From: Bacillota bacterium
GTDB taxonomy: Bacteria; Bacillota; Sulfobacillia; JAJZYS01; JAJYTV01
Assembly: GCA_021810725.1 (NCBI GenBank)
Contig: JAJZIE010000120.1
Span: 1-7,207 of the forward strand
DNA: 7,207 nt
Direction: 5' to 3'
This document shows, in pieces, positions 6,659 through 7,207 of the stretch (the first letter of the stretch is position 1; each line of letters opens with the position of its first letter). The translations under genes were made by a program, and so were the position numbers. The notes beneath the pieces are model-generated. The model searched no databases. It saw only the letters and a list, made by a program, of their open reading frames with translations, and was not told the DNA's origin.

Positions 6659-6666
6659 GAGGAGTC

Positions 6667-7207
6667 TCAGGCGGCCTTCTGCTCCGCCACGGCGGTCGGC
6701 TTGGCCAGGAGGTAGTAGACGATGCCCGTTACGATGAAGCTCACGAAGTAGGTGATGTCGCCGAACTGCGGGTAGTGGGTGGGGAACCACCCGACGTAGA
6801 GCGGGTACTGGTTCATGAACGGCACCGACACGAGGATGCCGATCAGGAACGCCCAGATGCCAGCCGAGAACGGCTTGCGGCGGTCGTAGAATTCGCCCGT
6901 CTCATACCGCCCGCGCGCCTTGAAGAGGTAGTCGACGACGACCACCGCGAGCCACGGCGCCACCCAGTAGCCGAGCAGGAAGAGGAAGCTCTGGTAGTGC
7001 GCCCAGTAGCCGTGCTGCCCGCCGAACCAGCTGACGATCGTGCCGAGGATGCCGACGATGACGGCGCCGAGCCAGCGCGGCATCGGGATGTCGATGACGA
7101 GAGAGGAGAGCGCGCCGGAGTAGATGTTCAGAACATTCGCGGTGATCGTGCCGAGCACGACGGCGATCATCGTGACGACGCCGAGCGAGTGCGGCAGGAG
7201 GTGCGTC
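6667..7207 (-). CDS. NCS1-family cytosine/purine-type permease, C-terminal part (5' partial)
   Basis: About 179 codons of the C-terminal part are present; the frame stays open to the window edge, so the start lies outside and the Met at 7170 is internal. The NCS1 (CodB/Mhp1-like) family comprises membrane symporters for nucleobases, allantoin, hydantoins and related compounds. Seen here, numbered from the internal Met at 7170: an A-N-V-L-N-I-Y-S-G-A-L-S segment (11-22) matching the conserved N-x-Y-S region of a late NCS1 helix, and hydrophobic spans near 1-21, 33-50, 61-83, 101-118 and 139-156, giving about five transmembrane helices. W-V-A-P-W-L-A-V-V-V-V-D-Y-L-F (69-83) fits the family helix that ends in a D-Y motif before a basic loop, and G-D-I-T-Y-F-V-S-F (137-145) the last helix. 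The tail is short and cytosolic. It ends 8 bases before a strong terminator. The substrate cannot be told from this part. Confidence 0.87.
   Translation of the reverse strand, partial: THLLPHSLGVVTMIAVVLGTITANVLNIYSGALSSLVIDIPMPRWLGAVIVGILGTIVSWFGGQHGYWAHYQSFLFLLGYWVAPWLAVVVVDYLFKARGRYETGEFYDRRKPFSAGIWAFLIGILVSVPFMNQYPLYVGWFPTHYPQFGDITYFVSFIVTGIVYYLLAKPTAVAEQKAA

Noticed and set aside
6602..6790. Upstream in-frame extension of rph to 6790
   Set aside because: It translates the terminator hairpin and the permease 3' end in another frame; the family N-terminus and the ribosome binding site support ATG 6601.
1..7207. Search for CRISPR arrays, tRNA genes, insertion sequences, attachment sites and defence or phage genes
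   Set aside because: No regularly spaced repeats, cloverleaf-like segments, transposase motifs or integrase signatures were seen by reading; no computation was run, so very degenerate cases could be missed.

Overview
The window is G+C-rich (about two thirds by eye), densely coding and bacterial. The genome cannot be named from it. An N-terminal S-layer-homology (SLH) region points to an SLH-bearing lineage, and clear AGGAGG-type ribosome binding sites and an rph-rdgB operon are compatible with that. A high-G+C member of the Bacillota is my best guess, but it is an inference with low certainty. I see no insertion sequence, CRISPR array, tRNA or rRNA, and no prophage or integration signature.

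Layout. Three genes lie on the plus strand. A large cell-surface protein, cut off at its start by the window edge, has SLH-like repeats followed by immunoglobulin-like modules (1-2439). Next is an AAC(3)/YokD-type aminoglycoside N-acetyltransferase family protein (2569-3393). Then comes a small lipoprotein of the DUF4232 type (3530-4087). Hairpins lie after the first and second genes. Four genes lie on the minus strand and converge on the lipoprotein gene. Read in their own direction they are the C-terminal part of an NCS1 cytosine/purine-type permease (7207-6667), a strong intrinsic terminator, rph (RNase PH), rdgB (XTP/dITP pyrophosphatase), and a DmpA/P1-type self-processing aminopeptidase (S58).

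How they fit together. rph, rdgB and the peptidase gene are almost certainly one transcript: rph and rdgB overlap by 8 bases, and the peptidase starts about 20 bases after rdgB. Their products would serve RNA 3'-end trimming, clean-up of the nucleotide pool, and peptide turnover. A perfect intrinsic terminator only 19 bases before the rph ATG separates this unit from the permease gene and leaves almost no room for a separate rph promoter. The plus-strand genes look like individually transcribed accessory or cell-envelope functions.

There is no convincing undescribed multi-gene system here. The points most worth a second look are the terminator abutting the rph start, the altered GTAEG-region motif in RNase PH, and the irregular SLH/Ig-like architecture of the surface protein. 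No gene-free stretch exceeds 300 bases; the longest gaps are about 130 bases and hold hairpins and ribosome binding sites.
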